From the NCBI GenBank assembly GCA_913009695.1, contig CAJVWV010000003.1, forward strand, positions 1-53,308: a DNA stretch of 53,308 nt, read 5' to 3'. The stretch comes from an uncultured bacterium (lineage in GTDB: Bacteria > Patescibacteriota > Patescibacteriia > Patescibacteriales > SZUA-104). Made by a program: the position numbers and the translations under genes. Under the pieces are notes generated by a model. The model was not told the DNA's origin and did not search any database. It was given only the letters and a program-made list of their open reading frames with translations. Shown here one piece after another: positions 7,670-16,691 of this stretch (the stretch's first letter is position 1; the number at the start of each line of letters is the position of its first letter).

Positions 7670-8392
7670 ATGGCAAAAGAAATAAGTTTAGAGGCTCAAA
7701 TCAGGGAAGAAAAAAATGGTAAAATGGAAAAAGTGGGAGAGGCCGGTTTTATTCCAGCTAATATTTATGGTCCAGGTGTTGATAACCAAAATATTAGAAT
7801 TAAAGAGCTTGATTTTATAAAAGTATTTAAAGATGCTGGAGAATCAAGTTTAATTAATTTAATAGTTGATAAAAAGGATCCTATTAAAGTTGTCGTTAAG
7901 GACACACAAAAAAACCCCGTTAAAGATAATTTTACGCATATTGATTTTTATCAAGTTGATATGAGTAAAAAGATTACCGCGGAAATATCTTTAAAATTTA
8001 TTGGCGAAGCGCGAGCGGTTAAAGAGTTAGGAGGCATATTAGTTAAGAGTATAGATAGTGTTGAAGCTAAGTGTTTGCCTGGAGACTTGGTTGATAATAT
8101 TGAAGTGAGCCTAGAAAGTCTAGATGATTATCATAAGCATATTAGAATTGGCGACATTAAATTGCCTCAAGGAATTGAATTAACCGCGGACGCGAGCGAA
8201 ACTGTGGCGACCGTTGTTGAACCTGTCAAGGAAGAAGAGATAAAAGAAGTTGAAGAAGTAGAAGGAGAAGAGGGAGAAGAATCAGCAGAAGAAGGAAAAG
8301 AGGGAGAACCATCCTCCGCTAAAGCTTCGGAGGGCAAGGAAGAAGAAGGTGAAAAAGATAAGCCCGCAAAGGCTAAAGAAGAGAAAAAATAA
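7670..8392 (+). CDS. rplY: 50S ribosomal protein bL25 (CTC form)
   Basis: A 5S rRNA-binding ribosomal protein of the long, general-stress (CTC) type, about 240 residues. The N-terminal ~95 residues are the bL25 domain: it begins MAKEISLEAQIREE, and HIDFYQVDM lies near residue 90. A beta-rich C-terminal TL5-like domain follows (about 95-190), then a tail of almost pure Glu, Lys, Ala and Pro. A palindromic repeat at 8313-8333 lies in frame in this tail (segment SSAKASEG). ATG 7670 gives the canonical N-terminus; the longer frame from 7520 runs through a repeat. No Shine-Dalgarno. It follows rodA by about 110 bp. Confidence 0.92.
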   Translation: MAKEISLEAQIREEKNGKMEKVGEAGFIPANIYGPGVDNQNIRIKELDFIKVFKDAGESSLINLIVDKKDPIKVVVKDTQKNPVKDNFTHIDFYQVDMSKKITAEISLKFIGEARAVKELGGILVKSIDSVEAKCLPGDLVDNIEVSLESLDDYHKHIRIGDIKLPQGIELTADASETVATVVEPVKEEEIKEVEEVEGEEGEESAEEGKEGEPSSAKASEGKEEEGEKDKPAKAKEEKK

Positions 8393-8403
8393 TTATTATT
8401 AGG

Positions 8404-8592
8404 ACTTACGCGTTTGAGCGCAAACAACGCAAACTGTCCGTTCGCTCCGCCCCGCCCTTCGCGAAGGGCGGGGCTTCGCTCACAAACAGTCCGCTAATAC
8501 AATAAACATCGTCAAGCGGACTGTTTATCCCGACGCTTCGGGATGGACAGTTTGCATGAGTAAAATGTGGATTATCCGGCAAACGCGTAAGT
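8404..8592. mobile_element. MITE-like element, copy B, with 13-bp terminal inverted repeats
   Basis: The ends ACTTACGCGTTTG (8404-8416) and CAAACGCGTAAGT (8580-8592) are exact complements. The 189-bp interior matches copy A (3967-4126) in opposite orientation. It carries an extra GC-rich perfect hairpin, CCCCGCCCTTCG with CGAAGGGCGGGG (about 8449-8472), a repeat nested inside a repeat. Confidence 0.82.
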
Positions 8593-8626
8593 CGTATATT
8601 ATATTAAATTAATAGCTTCAGGGAGG

Positions 8627-9703
8627 ATGAAAAAGAATAAACTCAACAATAATAAAAAGCGCACAAAATGGTTATGGTTAGTAACCATTTTTGTGTTGTT
8701 AATTTTTATTGTTTTTTTGGGATGTATTGTTTATAAATATTCAGAAGTGCTTTTCGGCGTTTTGAATATTAATCGCGTAGAACAGACCGTGAAGCAAGAT
8801 AAGCCTTGTGAGGACTGCGTTCGTCGTTATATTGACGGCGTTTATGTTAAGCCGGGACAAGAAAATTTATATCCGGTAGCGATAATTATAGAAAATCATG
8901 TTGACGCGCGGCCGCAGTACGGACTATCAAAAGCCAATTTAGTTATTGAAGCTGAAGCCGAAGGGCGTATTACGAGATTTTTAGCTGTTTTCGCTGATGG
9001 TCAAAAAATAGATAAGATTGGCCCTATTAGAAGCGCAAGGCCGTACTTTGTTGATTGGGCGCGGGAATTTTCAGCGATTTTTATGCACTGTGGAGGCAGC
9101 CCGGAAGCTTTAGTAAAAATTGCTAAAGAAAATATTTTTGATATTAATGAATTTTATCAAGGCAGTTATTTTTGGCGGGATAAAAGTATATTGGCTCCGC
9201 ACAATATTTTTACTTCTACTGATAATATAAATAAATATCTTGAATCTAAAAATAAACTTGAAGGTAAATTTTTAAGCTGGCAGTTTAAAAATGACGGGAA
9301 ACCTGAAGAGGAAACGAGTTTATCTAAAGAAATTATAATTGATTTTCAGTTGTCCGGTTATATGGTAAAATGGAAGTACAATAAAGAAAATAATGATTAT
9401 GCGCGTTATGCGGTTGATAAAGCCCATAAAGACGCGGAAGGCAACGAAATAAGAGCTAAGAATGTAATTATTCAATACGTGGAGGCAAAAGTAATTGATG
9501 AAGAATTTAGATTGAAGATGGAACATATTGGAGATGGAAGGGCTGTGGTTTGTCTTGATGGAAAATGCGAAGAAGGGGAGTGGGAAAAGAAATCCAGCGC
9601 AAGCCGTACAAGGTTTTATAGTAATGAGGGAAAAGAATTTAAATTTAACGCCGGAAAAACATGGATAGAGGTGGTGCGGCCGGAAAATGAAGTAAATTAT
9701 TAA
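8627..9703 (+). CDS. DUF3048 (YerB-like) exported protein
   Basis: A protein of 358 residues with a lysine-rich N-terminus, one membrane anchor (about 17-40) and an outer part that fits DUF3048, the YerB family. Telling stretches are IIIENHVDARPQYGLSKANL, EAEAEGRITRFLAVFAD, IGPIRSARPYFVDWA and HCGGSPEAL. The biochemical role of this family is not established; YerB-type proteins are membrane-anchored on the outer face. GGGAGG touches the ATG directly, too close for ideal initiation, but there is no better start because the membrane anchor begins at once. It is followed after 25 nt by the histidine kinase cluster. Confidence 0.85.
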   Translation: MKKNKLNNNKKRTKWLWLVTIFVLLIFIVFLGCIVYKYSEVLFGVLNINRVEQTVKQDKPCEDCVRRYIDGVYVKPGQENLYPVAIIIENHVDARPQYGLSKANLVIEAEAEGRITRFLAVFADGQKIDKIGPIRSARPYFVDWAREFSAIFMHCGGSPEALVKIAKENIFDINEFYQGSYFWRDKSILAPHNIFTSTDNINKYLESKNKLEGKFLSWQFKNDGKPEEETSLSKEIIIDFQLSGYMVKWKYNKENNDYARYAVDKAHKDAEGNEIRAKNVIIQYVEAKVIDEEFRLKMEHIGDGRAVVCLDGKCEEGEWEKKSSASRTRFYSNEGKEFKFNAGKTWIEVVRPENEVNY

Positions 9704-9728
9704 ATTAATATAAGAAGTTATATTTAAT

Positions 9729-11282
9729 ATGAATTTATTTGCGATATCAGGTCTTTTAATTATTCTTTCCAGCGCTCTTATGGCTGTGTTTGTCTTTTGG
9801 AAATCTAAAGATAAGGCAACAAGGATTTTGTGGCCGCTTTTATGCATTTGTATAATTTTATGGGGAGTAATAACATATAAGACTTCCACTGTAACTTCTA
9901 TAGATCAGGCGTTGTTTTGGTGGAATTTATTATATATAGGACCAATTTTTGTTCCTGTTATTTTCTATCACTTTATATATTCTTTTCTTAAATTAAGCAA
10001 AAAAATTAATAAATACATTCTTGTTGCTTCATATTTTTTAGCGTTATTTTTTACAATAATTAGTTTAATTTTTCCTAAAGTTTTTTTCGGCAATCTAACT
10101 ATTTTCTTTGATTATATTTATTCGCCGATAATTAATCCAAAAAATATTGTATTTTTCATTTTTTATTTTACTTTTTATTGGGCACTTCTTTCTTATGCTT
10201 TTTGGCAATTAATATTAGCATTTAAAAATTCTACCGGGATATTGAGAAACCAGCTTAAATATTTTCTTCTTGGCTCTGCTGTTGGCTGGGCCGGACCGCA
10301 TGGATTTTTTGTAATGGCAGCAAATATTAATATTTATCCATATTCTAATTTCCTTCTTATTATTTATCCGATTATTTTTGCTTACGCTATATTAAAATAC
10401 CAATTAATGGATATAAGTATTATTATTAAAAAGGCGTTCTTCTATTCTATTGGAATTGCTTTAGCGGCTGGTTTAATAGTCGGCGTAAGCTTTTTAAGCA
10501 GTTGGTTTACTGAAAGAATACATGGTTTTCAGTCATGGGTTGTACCTTTAATAGCTGGCACATCCGCGTTTATAGTGGGTCGTATATTTTGGCACAAATC
10601 AAAGGAAGTAGATAAATTAAAATATGAATTTATAACAGTAGCTGCTCATAAACTAAGAACCCCTCTTACTAAAGTTAAATGGGCGTTAGAAGCATTATCC
10701 GAAGAAGTTCCAGGGGCTGGCAAAAAATTAATTTCCGAAGCCAAAAAAGCAAATGCTCAAACTATTGAATTAACTGATGAGCTATTGACTGTTTCTAAAG
10801 CAGACGCGGATAAAATAAAATATCAATTAAAGCCGGCCGATTTAGAAATGATCGCGCAGGATGTAATAAATGATTTAGAAAATCAGATAAGGACAAAAAA
10901 TATTAAATTAGTATTTAATTTTGAAAAAAATTTACCGCGAGTGAATGTAGATCAATTAAGAATTAGCTCAGTTATCCAGATTTTATTAGAAAACGCCATT
11001 TTATATACTAAAGATGAAATAAAAATTAATATTGATTCGCATAAGGATAGCGTAGTATTACATATTGAAGATAACGGAATAGGCATTAAAAAAGAAGATC
11101 AGCCCTATATATTTTCTAGATTCTATCGTTCTCATGAGGCTTATCTAACCGAAACAGAGGGGACTGGAATCGGACTTTTTCTTGCCAAAAGCATGATTGA
11201 TAAACATGATGGCACAATTGGCGTTAGGTCTGAGGGTAAGGGCAAGGGGAGTATATTCTGGTTTAAACTTCCGGTAGTATAA
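9729..11282 (+). CDS. Membrane histidine kinase, first of three tandem paralogues
   Basis: A sensor kinase of 517 residues. The N-terminal ~215 residues form about seven helices, like the 7TM input region of some bacterial kinases. The shared KYQLMDI motif and two more helices (to about 285) come next. The HisKA domain has AAHKLRTPLT with the phospho-acceptor at His307. The HATPase domain shows the N-box LLENAILYT, G1 IEDNGIGI, F-box FSRFYRS and G2 GTGIGLFLAKS. It should autophosphorylate on sensing a membrane or extracellular cue. No response regulator is encoded nearby. It shares its kinase half with the next two genes but differs in the sensor. Confidence 0.92.
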   Translation: MNLFAISGLLIILSSALMAVFVFWKSKDKATRILWPLLCICIILWGVITYKTSTVTSIDQALFWWNLLYIGPIFVPVIFYHFIYSFLKLSKKINKYILVASYFLALFFTIISLIFPKVFFGNLTIFFDYIYSPIINPKNIVFFIFYFTFYWALLSYAFWQLILAFKNSTGILRNQLKYFLLGSAVGWAGPHGFFVMAANINIYPYSNFLLIIYPIIFAYAILKYQLMDISIIIKKAFFYSIGIALAAGLIVGVSFLSSWFTERIHGFQSWVVPLIAGTSAFIVGRIFWHKSKEVDKLKYEFITVAAHKLRTPLTKVKWALEALSEEVPGAGKKLISEAKKANAQTIELTDELLTVSKADADKIKYQLKPADLEMIAQDVINDLENQIRTKNIKLVFNFEKNLPRVNVDQLRISSVIQILLENAILYTKDEIKINIDSHKDSVVLHIEDNGIGIKKEDQPYIFSRFYRSHEAYLTETEGTGIGLFLAKSMIDKHDGTIGVRSEGKGKGSIFWFKLPVV

Positions 11283-11312
11283 TTTATTTTTAAAATATGA
11301 ATTTTCATTATT

Positions 11313-12893
11313 ATGTTATCTTTAGTTAATTTTTTAGAAAGCGTACATCATTTAAATCATCCTTTGCTTTCAGGTTTGAGCGCTCTAGTGATTTTATTAT
11401 TGGGATTCTTCGTTTTATCAAAAGAAAAGAAATCCGAGTTATTTAGGGTTTTCTTTTTTATGATGATTACTATTAGTTTATGGTTTGCCTGTAATGCTTT
11501 TTCTATGTATTATTTTAATAATTTTGAGAAAGCAATTTTATGGTACAAAATTGGTTATATTGGGCCAATCTTTATGGCTGTTGTCTATTATCATTTTTAT
11601 TTGGCATATTCAAAAAAGAGGAAAATAATTCTATATCTTCTTTATTTCATTGCTTTAATAGAAGCATATTATCTATGGTTTTCTGGGTATGTGGGAATAG
11701 ACGCTTATTTTATAGAAAATGTAGGTATAGTTTATAGGAAAATATCTGAAGGGGCCTATTTTAAAATATTCGGCATGATTAAGTATGTTTTGTTTACGCT
11801 AATTACTGCTATATCTTTTTTGAAATTATATAAAAAAGAAATAGAACCACTCAAAAAACAACAACTAAAATATTTAACAATAGCTTTTTTTACGCTTACT
11901 ATGGGAGCGATAGAGTGGGTTTCTGCGTTTAATATTCCATTACATCTGGCGTGGATATTATCACCAATTTTTGTTGCACTTATAGCCTATGCCATTCTCA
12001 AATACCAACTCATGGATATAAAAGTAGTTCTTAAAAAAGCATTCTTTTATTCAATCGGTATTGCATTAATAAGCGGAGCTATTTTTGGTGTAAGCTTTTT
12101 AAATAGCTGGTTTGCTGATAATTTTTCCGGTTTTAGACCTTGGATGATTCCGTTATTATCAGGTATCGTCGCCTTTATAATCGGTAATCTTTTTTGGAAT
12201 AAATCTCAAGAAGCTGAAAAATTAAAATATGAATTTATAACAGTAGCGGCCCATAAATTAAGAACCCCTTTAACTGAAATAAAATGGGCCGTTGAAGCGT
12301 CAAAAGACACAAAAGACACAAAAGAAAAAGATAAATTGTTTGATAATATCGGGAGCGCTAATAGTCGTCTAATTATTCTAACTGATGAACTTTTATTAGT
12401 TTCCAGAGCAGAGGCCGAGCAAAGTAAATACGATTTAAAACCGGCTGATCTGGAAATGATTGCGCAAGATGTTATTGGTGATTTAGAGGATCAAATAAAG
12501 AAGAAAAATATTAAATTAATGTTTAATTATGAAAAGAATTTGTCGCAAGTAAACGTGGACAAAAAAAGAATTAGCTCTGTGATTCAGATTTTATTAGAAA
12601 ATGCTATTTCATACACTAAAGATGAAATAAAAATTAATATTGATTCATATAAGAATAACGTAATATTTCATATTGAAGATAACGGCATAGGCATCTTAAA
12701 GGAAGATCAGTCTCATATATTTTCAAAATTTTATCGTTCTCATGATGCTTATCTAACTGAAACAGAAGGCACAGGCGTTGGTTTATTTTTAGCTAAGAAG
12801 ATAATTGATAGGCATGATGGGAAAATAGGGTTAAAGTCGGAAGGCAAGGGGCAGGGGAGCGTATTTTGGTTTAGCTTAGAGGCAGTTAAATAA
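11313..12893 (+). CDS. Membrane histidine kinase, second paralogue
   Basis: A sensor kinase of 526 residues with the same plan: a 7TM-type input region, KYQLMDI, two further helices, then HisKA with AAHKLRTPLTE (His314) and a complete HATPase domain (IEDNGIGI, GTGVGLFLAKK). From KKAFF onward it is nearly identical to the third paralogue, including GVSFLNSWFADNF and the block around SYTKDEIKINIDSYK. The sensor halves share little. This mosaic suggests recent duplication or gene conversion of the kinase half with divergence of the input. It begins 30 nt after the first kinase. The ATG at 11297 opens only a short frame, so 11313 is the start. Confidence 0.92.
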   Translation: MLSLVNFLESVHHLNHPLLSGLSALVILLLGFFVLSKEKKSELFRVFFFMMITISLWFACNAFSMYYFNNFEKAILWYKIGYIGPIFMAVVYYHFYLAYSKKRKIILYLLYFIALIEAYYLWFSGYVGIDAYFIENVGIVYRKISEGAYFKIFGMIKYVLFTLITAISFLKLYKKEIEPLKKQQLKYLTIAFFTLTMGAIEWVSAFNIPLHLAWILSPIFVALIAYAILKYQLMDIKVVLKKAFFYSIGIALISGAIFGVSFLNSWFADNFSGFRPWMIPLLSGIVAFIIGNLFWNKSQEAEKLKYEFITVAAHKLRTPLTEIKWAVEASKDTKDTKEKDKLFDNIGSANSRLIILTDELLLVSRAEAEQSKYDLKPADLEMIAQDVIGDLEDQIKKKNIKLMFNYEKNLSQVNVDKKRISSVIQILLENAISYTKDEIKINIDSYKNNVIFHIEDNGIGILKEDQSHIFSKFYRSHDAYLTETEGTGVGLFLAKKIIDRHDGKIGLKSEGKGQGSVFWFSLEAVK

Positions 12894-12908
12894 TATAATT
12901 AAATTAAT

Positions 12909-14462
12909 ATGAATTTTCTTTTATTAAATCATGCGGTAGCCATGATGCTGACATCTGTTGTTGCTTTTGTTGTTGGCGTGTTTGTGCTATTTAGAGGGCG
13001 TGGTAAAAAAATTAATTTAGCATATTCAGCATGGTCTTTAAGCGTTGCTTGGTGGTCTTTTTTTACTGGCCTTGTAATATTAGCAGATTCAGCTGAACAA
13101 GCAATCATTTATACGCGCCTTGTATGGTTTCCTGTTCTTTTAATAGCAGTTTCAACCGCCCATTTTGTAATTTTATTTTTAGAAATAAAAGGAAAGGAAT
13201 TATTTATAAAAATAGGCTATGTTTTTTGCGCGTTTTTTGCTGTTATGAGTTTTACGCCGTATATGGTGTCCAGTGTTCAGGAGATGGCTTATCTAAAATA
13301 TTGGCCCCAACCGGAGCTTCTAGTATATATTCAGTTTTTTATTTTTGTAATATATGTAATCTATCAAATGAATGAATTATTCAAGGCATATAGAGCTTCA
13401 ACGGGTATTCGCCATAATCAAATCGGCTATGTTTTTTGGGCATCTTTACTTGGATATACAGGCGGTTTATCTAATTATTTATTAGTATTTAAAATTTATA
13501 TTCCTATTATCCATCCATTTGCCTCATATCTTCTTATTGTGTATTCATTAGTGGTCGCAATGGCTATTTTAAAATATCAGTTAATGGATATTAGGGTAAT
13601 AATTAAGAAAGCATTCTTTTTTACAGTCGGCATTGCGTTAATAAGCGGAGCTATTTTTGGTGTCAGCTTTTTAAATAGCTGGTTCGCTGATAATTTTCCC
13701 GGCTTTAAACCCTGGATGATTCCGTTATTATCAGGTATGGTCGCTTTTATAATAGGTAATCTTTTTTGGAAAAAAACACAAGAGGCGGATAAACTAAAAT
13801 ATGAGTTTCTTACGGTCGCGGCTCACAAACTAAGAACCCCGTTAACTGAAATTAAGTGGGGCATGGATGCGCTAGAAGAAAAAGAAAAGGACAATGAAAA
13901 AAGAAAATTAATTGGAAGTGTACAAAAAGCAAATGTTCGTTTGATTGAATTGACCGAAGAATTGTTATTGGTCTCCAAGTCCGAAGCTGAACAAAGTAAA
14001 TATGATTTAAAACCGGCTGACTTAGAAATGATTGCGCAGGACGTAATAAACGACCTAGAAGAGCAAATAAAAGCTAAAAATATTAAATTAATGTTTAATT
14101 ATGAAAAGAATTTACCGCGAGTGAACGTAGATAAAATAAGAATTGGCTCTGTGATTCAGATTTTATTAGAAAACGCTATTTCATACACTAAAGATGAAAT
14201 AAAAATTAATATTGATTCGTATAAAAATAACGTAATATTCCATATTGAAGACAACGGTATAGGCATTTTAAAAGAAGACCAGTCTCGTATATTTTCAAAA
14301 TTTTATCGCTCTCATGATGCTTATCTAACTGAAACAGAAGGCACAGGCGTTGGTTTATTTTTAGCTAAAAGAATAATTGATAGGCATGACGGTAAAATAG
14401 GAGTAAGATCCAAGGGCAAGGAAGAGGGAAGTACTTTTTGGTTTAGTCTAAAGGCAACGTAA
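12909..14462 (+). CDS. Membrane histidine kinase, third paralogue
   Basis: A sensor kinase of 517 residues, again with a multi-helix input region (about residues 1-220), KYQLMDI, two helices, HisKA with AAHKLRTPLTE (His306) and HATPase. It starts 15 nt after the second kinase, so the three form one transcription unit. The last ~290 residues match the second paralogue almost residue for residue, while the input region is unrelated in detail (it begins with an Ala- and Val-rich helix). A terminator for the unit lies inside the 3' end of the convergent prmC (14492-14514). Only 2 nt separate the two stop codons. The cognate regulator must be elsewhere. Confidence 0.92.
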   Translation: MNFLLLNHAVAMMLTSVVAFVVGVFVLFRGRGKKINLAYSAWSLSVAWWSFFTGLVILADSAEQAIIYTRLVWFPVLLIAVSTAHFVILFLEIKGKELFIKIGYVFCAFFAVMSFTPYMVSSVQEMAYLKYWPQPELLVYIQFFIFVIYVIYQMNELFKAYRASTGIRHNQIGYVFWASLLGYTGGLSNYLLVFKIYIPIIHPFASYLLIVYSLVVAMAILKYQLMDIRVIIKKAFFFTVGIALISGAIFGVSFLNSWFADNFPGFKPWMIPLLSGMVAFIIGNLFWKKTQEADKLKYEFLTVAAHKLRTPLTEIKWGMDALEEKEKDNEKRKLIGSVQKANVRLIELTEELLLVSKSEAEQSKYDLKPADLEMIAQDVINDLEEQIKAKNIKLMFNYEKNLPRVNVDKIRIGSVIQILLENAISYTKDEIKINIDSYKNNVIFHIEDNGIGILKEDQSRIFSKFYRSHDAYLTETEGTGVGLFLAKRIIDRHDGKIGVRSKGKEEGSTFWFSLKAT

Positions 14463-14464
14463 TT

Positions 14465-15316
14465 TTATAATTGAATAATAACCAATCTATTAAGACCCCT
14501 TAGGTCTTTTTTTATTTTTATCTTTGCTTTTGGAAAATTATTTTTGATTATTTTTTTAAGTTTTGCGGTTTGCTGAGGATCAATTTCAATTAACGCAGTA
14601 ACGGATAATTGGTAACCGGTAACTAGTAATTTAATTTGTTTAAATAATTGGCGGTAGTATTTTAGTCCGTCTTTTCCCGCGTTTAAAGCGAGCTTTGGTT
14701 CACATTGGATGGAAGAAGAGTTTTTTATTTGAGCTGGAGTTAGGTAGGGAAGGTTCGATACAATTATCAATTTACAATTATCAATTATCAATTTTTTATT
14801 ATTTAATACTGGCTTTAAAAGGTTGCCGTTTAAGAATTTAATCCTTTTATTTACTTTGTGGATTTTTGCGTTTTGTCGTGCGACTCGTAGAGCTGTCCTA
14901 GAGATATCTGTGGCAATAAATTTGTAATTAGCTAATTGTTTTGCAAGAGAAATGATAATACAACCTGAGCCAGTTCCAATATCAATTATTGTTAATTGTT
15001 CATTGTTAATTGTTAATTGTTTTATCGTTTCATCAACCATTAATTCAGTTTCAGGGCGGGGGATTAACGTATTTTTATTTACTTTAAAATTAAGCCCATA
15101 AAATTCTTTCTCGCCAAAAATATAAGCCAGCGGTTCGCCTTTTAGCCTTCTGTCTATGTAATTCGTAATTCGTAATTCGTAATTCGTAATTAACTTAAAT
15201 TCCGGGTGCGTTAAAACAAATTCCCGCGGTTTTTTTATAACGCGGGAAATTATTAATTCTAAATCTAATAAGTCTATTTTTTTGTAATATTTTTGTTTGA
15301 CTTCGCTGATAGTCAT
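14465..15316 (-). CDS. prmC: Release factor glutamine methyltransferase PrmC
   Basis: Methylates the Gln of the GGQ motif in release factors, using S-adenosylmethionine. It is encoded directly downstream of prfA as in many bacteria. Visible features: RRLKGEPLAYIFGEKEF, IPRPETE, the SAM motif IDIGTGSG (near residues 110-117) and SNLPY (near 185-189), where classical PrmC has NPPY. I choose ATG 15316, because the longer GTG start (15340) lies in an interspersed repeat. The gene is peppered with in-frame simple repeats: four AATTCGT heptamers (15160-15191), TTAATTGT-type units (14982-15020), TTATCAA-type units (14760-14795) and GGTAACC-type units (14602-14630). The resulting segments, for example ITNYELRITNY, have no counterpart in typical PrmC. 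Confidence 0.88.
   Translation of the reverse strand: MTISEVKQKYYKKIDLLDLELIISRVIKKPREFVLTHPEFKLITNYELRITNYIDRRLKGEPLAYIFGEKEFYGLNFKVNKNTLIPRPETELMVDETIKQLTINNEQLTIIDIGTGSGCIIISLAKQLANYKFIATDISRTALRVARQNAKIHKVNKRIKFLNGNLLKPVLNNKKLIIDNCKLIIVSNLPYLTPAQIKNSSSIQCEPKLALNAGKDGLKYYRQLFKQIKLLVTGYQLSVTALIEIDPQQTAKLKKIIKNNFPKAKIKIKKDLRGLNRLVIIQL
14492..14514 (+). terminator. Terminator of the kinase operon, embedded in prmC
   Basis: Stem AAGACC (14492-14497) with GGTCTT (14503-14508), followed by a T run. It lies within the last codons of the convergent prmC, so one stretch serves as both coding sequence and terminator. Confidence 0.6.
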
Positions 15317-15334
15317 ATAATTTCCCGGCGAATC

Positions 15335-15389
15335 AATCACCGCTTTAGCGGGATCCCGCCCTCAATAAATTTGATTAAAGTGGCGGGAC
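15335..15389. repeat. CCCGCC/GGCGGG interspersed repeat, copy 1
   Basis: Inverted repeat with arms CCCGCC and GGCGGG and the word GCGGGATCCCGC, overlapping the possible GTG start of prmC. The second copy is at 52082-52138 in the opposite orientation. Confidence 0.65.
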
Positions 15390-15475
15390 AAATTTGACAA
15401 CAAATGCAACTAATAATTTTATATATAAATTTGTTTCATTCGTTGTATGATTCGTTGATTTGTTAGGATTTTCAT

Positions 15476-16531
15476 TTATTTTGTTTCAGAACGTAATTTT
15501 TGTTCGGCCTCTTTAAGGGAATTAATTATGCCTTCAAGGTCGCCGTCAAGTATATTTTTAATATTGCTCCATGATTTTTTAATGCGGTGGTCTGTAATGC
15601 GATCCTGTGGAAAATTGTAAGTTCTTATTTTTTCGCTTCGATCTCCTGTGCCGATTTGCTGTTTACGCTCGGCCGCTTCTTTTGACCTTTTTTCTTCTTC
15701 TTTTTGAGCAAAGAGGCGTGATCGTAAAACTTGCATAGCCTTATCTTTATTTTGGTGTTGTGATTTTTGATCTTGGCAAGAAACCACTAGTCCAGTTGGA
15801 ATGTAGGTTATTCGGATAGCGCTGGCTGTCGTATTAACCGATTGTCCGCCAGGACCAGAAGAACAAAAGGTATCAATTTTAAGATCTTCATTTTTAATTT
15901 CAAAATCAAATTCTTCAGCTTCAGGCATTATAGCTACCGTCGCGGCGGAAGTATGTACTCGGCCTTGTTTTTCGGTTTCAGGAATTCTTTGTACGCGATG
16001 CGTGCCGCTTTCATATTTTAAAAGGCCAAAAGCGTTTTTACCGTTAACAGAAAAAATAACTTCTTTAAAGCCTCCAATTTCAGTTTGACTTGAATTTAGT
16101 AATTCCATTTTAAGTTCTTGTCTTTCGGCAAATCTTGAATACATCCTAAAAAGGTCAGCCGCGAACAAGGCCGATTCATCGCCTCCGGTTCCCGCTCTTA
16201 TTTCCATAATACAATTTTTTTTGTCGTTAGGGTCAGCCGGATTTAATTCTATTTCAATATTATTTTTTAATTCTTCGGTTTTTTTCGTAAGTTCTTTAAG
16301 TTCTTCTTCCGCCATTTCTTTTAATTCTGCTTCATTTTCTTTAGAAATAATGTTTTTGTTTTGTTTTATATTCTCTTCAATTTTTTCCAATTCAAAAATC
16401 ATCCCGACTACATCTTTAATCTCGGAATGCTTAAGAGAGATTTCCTTTAATTTCTTTTGATTTCCAATAATATTAGGATTTTGTAATTCCTCTTCAAGTT
16501 TTTTAAATTTTTCTTTTATATCTTCGTACAT
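15476..16531 (-). CDS. prfA: Peptide chain release factor 1
   Basis: RF1 (351 residues) terminates translation at UAA and UAG. The N-terminal helical domain (about 1-110) is very Glu- and Lys-rich. The codon-recognition motif is the RF1 form, P-E-T within [10 protein letters not shown] (near 183). The catalytic GGQ lies in [15 protein letters not shown] (near 225-230). PrmC, which methylates that Gln, is encoded next. The 5' region holds six TGCGAAT or TGCAAAT heptamers. Length is normal (E. coli RF1 has 360). Other genes here end in TGA (for example 4966 and 6324), so an RF2 must exist elsewhere and UGA is not reassigned. Confidence 0.95.
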   Translation of the reverse strand: MYEDIKEKFKKLEEELQNPNIIGNQKKLKEISLKHSEIKDVVGMIFELEKIEENIKQNKNIISKENEAELKEMAEEELKELTKKTEELKNNIEIELNPADPNDKKNCIMEIRAGTGGDESALFAADLFRMYSRFAERQELKMELLNSSQTEIGGFKEVIFSVNGKNAFGLLKYESGTHRVQRIPETEKQGRVHTSAATVAIMPEAEEFDFEIKNEDLKIDTFCSSGPGGQSVNTTASAIRITYIPTGLVVSCQDQKSQHQNKDKAMQVLRSRLFAQKEEEKRSKEAAERKQQIGTGDRSEKIRTYNFPQDRITDHRIKKSWSNIKNILDGDLEGIINSLKEAEQKLRSETK

Positions 16532-16539
16532 AGGTATAA

Positions 16540-16597
16540 TGCGAATGATGCGAATTAGTATGCAAATTTTGCGAATTGCGAATATGCAAATTATACA
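16540..16597 (-). repeat. Degenerate TGC(G/A)AAT heptamer cluster upstream of prfA
   Basis: About six copies of TGCGAAT or TGCAAAT in 58 bp just upstream of the prfA start, followed by TATAAT-like words. They resemble the AATTCGT heptamers within prmC and are probably the same kind of simple-repeat expansion, not a protein site. Confidence 0.45.
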
Positions 16598-16662
16598 AAA
16601 ACGATTATTCTCTACTATTTAGTATAATTAAATTATACCACACAATAAAGAATAACCGTTTA

Positions 16663-16688
16663 CAGGGGGCATTCAACGACTGCCCCTG
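16663..16688 (-). terminator. Hairpin just after rpmE
   Basis: CAGGGGGCA (16663-16671) pairs with TGCCCCTG (16681-16688), 4 nt beyond the rpmE stop. The following T tract on the minus strand is weak, so it may attenuate rpmE-prfA read-through rather than fully stop it. Confidence 0.5.
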
Positions 16689-16691
16689 AAG

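Noticed and set aside
15160-15191. CRISPR-like tandem repeat
   Set aside because: The unit is a 7-mer without spacers, inside prmC; no array or cas gene exists in the window.
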